In this document: piece by piece, positions 5,495 through 7,325 of the stretch
Layout: each line of letters starts with the position of its first letter
Numbering within the stretch: the first letter of the stretch is position 1
Assembly: GCA_030612225.1 (NCBI GenBank)
Contig: JAUWOH010000140.1
Span: forward strand, 1-7,325
Reading direction: 5' to 3'
Length of the DNA stretch: 7,325 nt
DNA from: Desulfobacteraceae bacterium
Lineage (GTDB): Bacteria > Desulfobacterota > Desulfobacteria > Desulfobacterales > JAUWMJ01
Program-made: the position numbers and the translations under genes
Notes under the pieces: model-generated
Seen by the model: only the letters and a program-made list of their open reading frames with translations
Database searches by the model: none
What the model was told of the DNA's origin: nothing

Positions 5495-6324
5495 AACAGG
5501 TTACTATCGGAATAATCGGCGGTAAGGGACAAATGGGCCGATGGTTTAATCGTTTTTTTTCCGAGGCAGATCACAAGGTTTTAATTTGCGATAAAAAAAC
5601 AGATCTTATCCTGCAAGATATAGCAGAAAAAAGCGATGTTGTAATATTAAGTGTGCACATTGATACAGCTTTGAGCCTGTTGGGCGAGATTGGCCCTATG
5701 TTAAGAAAAGAACAGCTCCTCATGGATTTTTGTTCCATGAAAGAAGAGATAATAAAAAAGATGCTCAATGATACATGTGCTGAAGTTGTCGGAGTTCACC
5801 CACTGTTCGGTCCGTACCCGGCTGATCTTCACGGGCAAAACATAATCCTCTGCCAGGCAAGAGGGTCCGGCTGGCTTAAGTGGCTTGAGGGCGTATTTAA
5901 AGAAAGAGGGGCAGTAGTAACACGCATGACTCCAGAGACTCATGACCGAAACATGGCTATTGTTCAAGGGCTTACTCACTTGCTGACCGTTTGCCTGGGG
6001 AGAATGCTCCAGAACTTCAACATGCCGCCGCAAGAAGCCATGCTTTTTTCAACACCGGTTTTCAGGATAAATCTAGATTTGATAGGACGGCTTTTATCGC
6101 AGGATCTTGGCCTGTACGAAGATCTAATAGGAAACAAATATGTCCCGGAGATATTGGAAATGTTTCAGTCTGTTTTTGATGAAGGAAAAGAAAGACTTTT
6201 ATCAGACAACAAAGGAGAGGGGGCTGCATTTATGGAAGAAATCCGTAATTTTTTTGATTCTTTCTGTCAACGCGGTTTTGATGAGAGCAATGAAATTATT
6301 GAGGCTATTTATTCAAAAAGATAG
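5491..6324 (+). CDS. tyrA: Prephenate dehydrogenase, monofunctional
   Basis: The 277-residue protein oxidatively decarboxylates prephenate to 4-hydroxyphenylpyruvate. The N-terminal Rossmann domain shows GGKGQMG (10-16) and an aspartate at the end of the second strand (CD, D34), which suggests NAD rather than NADP. The motif usually written SVPI reads SVHI (54-57), followed by DFCSMKEE (79-86). The substrate-site motif GVHPLFGP (101-108) and ETHDRNMAIVQGLTH (149-163) mark the TyrA family; the C-terminal half is helical. No chorismate mutase or ACT domain is attached, so it resembles only the dehydrogenase part of the enterobacterial T-protein. It overlaps aroC by 4 bases and is the last gene of the run. 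Arogenate dehydrogenase activity cannot be excluded from sequence, but a pheA with a prephenate dehydratase next door favours prephenate. Confidence 0.93.
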   Translation: MKQVTIGIIGGKGQMGRWFNRFFSEADHKVLICDKKTDLILQDIAEKSDVVILSVHIDTALSLLGEIGPMLRKEQLLMDFCSMKEEIIKKMLNDTCAEVVGVHPLFGPYPADLHGQNIILCQARGSGWLKWLEGVFKERGAVVTRMTPETHDRNMAIVQGLTHLLTVCLGRMLQNFNMPPQEAMLFSTPVFRINLDLIGRLLSQDLGLYEDLIGNKYVPEILEMFQSVFDEGKERLLSDNKGEGAAFMEEIRNFFDSFCQRGFDESNEIIEAIYSKR

Positions 6325-6402
6325 AAAGATATATTAACCCAACAACGCAATTTACCAGCTTTATTTTGCAGCAGCTTCTTTTTGTGTCATGCAACATTGT
6401 TT
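6325..6402. other. First part of the tyrA-rpe gap, nothing recognised
   Basis: This is the opening of a 401-base non-coding gap. It is A+T-rich with a few T runs, and I find no convincing intrinsic terminator, RNA gene or coding frame. The rest of the gap holds the two repeats and the small hairpin listed separately; 6506-6571 also shows nothing I can name. Confidence 0.5.
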
Positions 6403-6505
6403 CGGGTTACGGGTTGCGCGTTTCGTGTTGCTTGGTACGGGTTATAAAAAAGGATTGTTTCCGATTAACAACTCGCAACTCGTATCCCGTAACCCGGAAC
6501 ACTTA
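6403..6505. repeat. Degenerate heptamer repeats arranged as a long inverted repeat
   Basis: From 6404 the sequence runs in 7-base steps: GGGTTAC, GGGTTGC, GCGTTTC, GTGTTGC, TTGGTAC, GGGTTAT (to 6445). From 6464 the same heptamer appears on the opposite strand: ATTAACA, ACTCGCA, ACTCGTA, TCCCGTA, ACCCGGA, ACACTTA (to 6505). The outer core CGGGTTACGGG (6403-6413) pairs perfectly with CCCGTAACCCG (6486-6496), and the arms continue to pair imperfectly inward. The central part (6446-6463) is A-rich and contains a small GGA/TCC hairpin. The whole could fold into one long stem. No coding is supported. Confidence 0.75.
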
Positions 6506-6571
6506 TGTGATATCCAAACAAACAAGTTTAAAAGATGCATTATGGTTAGCGATAAATGTCGTTGTAGGGTT

Positions 6572-6634
6572 AATCACGAAAACACGAAAAAGCTATTTCT
6601 ATTTTGTGCTTTCTTTTTTCGTGTTTTCGTGATT
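6572..6634. repeat. Perfect 20-base inverted repeat of the CACGAAA element
   Basis: AATCACGAAAACACGAAAAA (6572-6591) is followed after 23 bases by its exact reverse complement (6615-6634). The first 18 bases of the arm also occur exactly at 3813-3830 in the aroA-aroK gap, so this is a dispersed element and not a local accident. The transcript would form a strong hairpin, but it is not followed by the T run of a classical terminator. It could nevertheless help separate the aromatic operon from rpe (inference). Confidence 0.85.
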
Positions 6635-6651
6635 GATTTTAAATTTCTCAT

Positions 6652-6681
6652 CCTGTCTGCTTTCTATCATGCACTGACAGG
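6652..6681 (+). promoter_or_regulatory. Small hairpin in the rpe upstream region
   Basis: CCTGTC (6652-6657) pairs with GACAGG (6676-6681), and TGC (6658-6660) with GCA (6671-6673), leaving a CT bulge and a 10-base loop. It ends 44 bases before the rpe start. Just after it, TAAAAT (6684-6689) resembles a -10 box but has no convincing -35. Function unknown; it may be chance. Confidence 0.3.
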
Positions 6682-6712
6682 CATAAAATTCCCAGTTAAC
6701 AAACTAAATTGC

Positions 6713-6717
6713 AGGAG
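6713..6717 (+). promoter_or_regulatory. Ribosome binding site of rpe
   Basis: AGGAG lies 8 bases before the ATG at 6726, a near-ideal site that settles the rpe start. Confidence 0.85.
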
Positions 6718-6725
6718 ATACTACC

Positions 6726-7325
6726 ATGAAACTTATTGCACCATCGATTTTGTCTGCCGACTTTTCAAAGCTTGGTGACGAGATAAGAGCCGTTGAAAAT
6801 GCAGGCGCCGACTGGATACACGTTGATGTTATGGACGGACATTTTGTACCTAATATCACTATGGGACCTATTGTTGTTAAAGCAGTCAAAAGTGTTACAT
6901 CTCTTCCCATCGACGTTCATCTGATGATCGAAAATCCTGATAACTACATACCGGATTTTGCAAAAGCAGGTGCCACACATATTTCAGTACATGTAGAAGC
7001 CTGCACACACTTAAACAGGTCTATTCAATTTATTAAAGAATTCGACACACGTGCTGGTGTTGTTTTAAACCCCTCCACTCCACTTTCTTCGATAGAATGG
7101 GTTCTGGAATATTTGGACTACATAGAAATTATGAGTGTAAATCCCGGATTCGGCGGGCAGGCTTTTATTGAAAACAGTCTGGATAAAATAAGAGTTCTTC
7201 GTGGTATGATCCAGGAAAGGGGTCTTTCCACCCTTATTCAAATTGACGGAGGAGTTAATGAAAAGACCATTGCTGAAATCTCCGAAGCTGGGGTCGATAT
7301 ATTTGTGTCAGGATCGGCTATTTTC
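6726..7325 (+). CDS. rpe: Ribulose-phosphate 3-epimerase, N-terminal 200 residues (3' end outside window)
   Basis: The frame is open from ATG to the last base, giving 200 codons of a family usually about 215-230 residues long, so only a short tail is missing. The product is a TIM-barrel enzyme that interconverts ribulose 5-phosphate and xylulose 5-phosphate in the pentose phosphate pathway. Visible are IAPSILSADF (4-13), HVDVMDGHFVPN (32-43, with H32 and D34), DVHLM (63-67, H65), MSVNPGFGGQ (136-145), IDGGV (173-177, D174) and the phosphate-binding VSGSAIF at the end. H32, D34, H65 and D174 are the expected metal and catalytic set, with D34 and D174 as the acid-base pair. A good ribosome binding site precedes it. 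The 401-base repeat-filled gap suggests it is transcribed separately from the aromatic operon. Confidence 0.97.
   Translation, partial: MKLIAPSILSADFSKLGDEIRAVENAGADWIHVDVMDGHFVPNITMGPIVVKAVKSVTSLPIDVHLMIENPDNYIPDFAKAGATHISVHVEACTHLNRSIQFIKEFDTRAGVVLNPSTPLSSIEWVLEYLDYIEIMSVNPGFGGQAFIENSLDKIRVLRGMIQERGLSTLIQIDGGVNEKTIAEISEAGVDIFVSGSAIF

Noticed and set aside
6572..6634. Classical intrinsic terminator after tyrA
   Set aside because: The inverted repeat is strong but A+T-rich, with the T run inside the stem and not after it, and it lies about 250 bases past tyrA; kept as a repeat.
6633..6638. TTGATT as a -35 box for rpe
   Set aside because: The hexamer at 17-base spacing (6656-6661, TCTGCT) is a poor -10, and the candidate lies partly within the inverted repeat.
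6366..6778. Two overlapping + frames of 88 and 129 codons in the tyrA-rpe gap
   Set aside because: They run through inverted repeats, and the longer one overlaps the certain rpe start; the proteins look random and resemble no family I know.

Overview
The window is a stretch of bacterial chromosome, with every recognisable gene on the + strand. It holds most of an aromatic amino acid (shikimate/chorismate) biosynthesis operon, followed by the start of a separate gene, rpe. The first gene is the C-terminal end of an archaeal-type 3-dehydroquinate synthase (DHQ synthase II, AroB'). It is followed by a fused chorismate mutase-prephenate dehydratase. This pairing of an archaeal-style pathway entry with bacterial downstream enzymes is known in sulfate-reducing Desulfobacterota; Desulfovibrio, for example, has DHQ synthase II next to pheA. 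With the moderate-to-low G+C by eye and the repeat-filled gaps, a member of the Desulfobacterota, perhaps Desulfobacterales, is my best guess. That assignment is inference, not proof.

Layout: aroB' (partial, 1-285), pheA (294-1376), a 256-base gap filled by a G+C-rich array of small hairpins, aroE (1633-2451), a short gap with a 16-base tandem repeat, aroA (2491-3750), a 162-base gap with a composite repeat, aroK (3913-4428), aroC (4442-5494), tyrA (5491-6324, overlapping aroC by 4 bases), a 401-base non-coding gap with two inverted-repeat structures, and rpe (6726 to the end, partial). Several plausible-looking upstream start codons (aroE, aroA, aroK) lie inside repeats. The starts given here are trimmed to the conserved family N-termini, and for aroE and aroA a ribosome binding site agrees.

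The enzymes form a nearly complete route. AroB' makes 3-dehydroquinate; AroE reduces 3-dehydroshikimate; AroK phosphorylates shikimate; AroA adds the enolpyruvyl group; AroC makes chorismate. PheA converts chorismate to prephenate and phenylpyruvate, and TyrA converts prephenate to 4-hydroxyphenylpyruvate. The aldolase that feeds AroB' and the 3-dehydroquinate dehydratase are not in the window. TyrA has no mutase domain, so PheA is the only visible source of prephenate.

I see no new enzyme system. The least ordinary content is between the genes. Each of the four non-coding gaps longer than about 30 bases carries its own repeat structure. The most striking is the array at about 1390-1600, where small hairpins with different but self-complementary arms alternate with a conserved TTGAGGAGC-like spacer, and the orientation flips midway.
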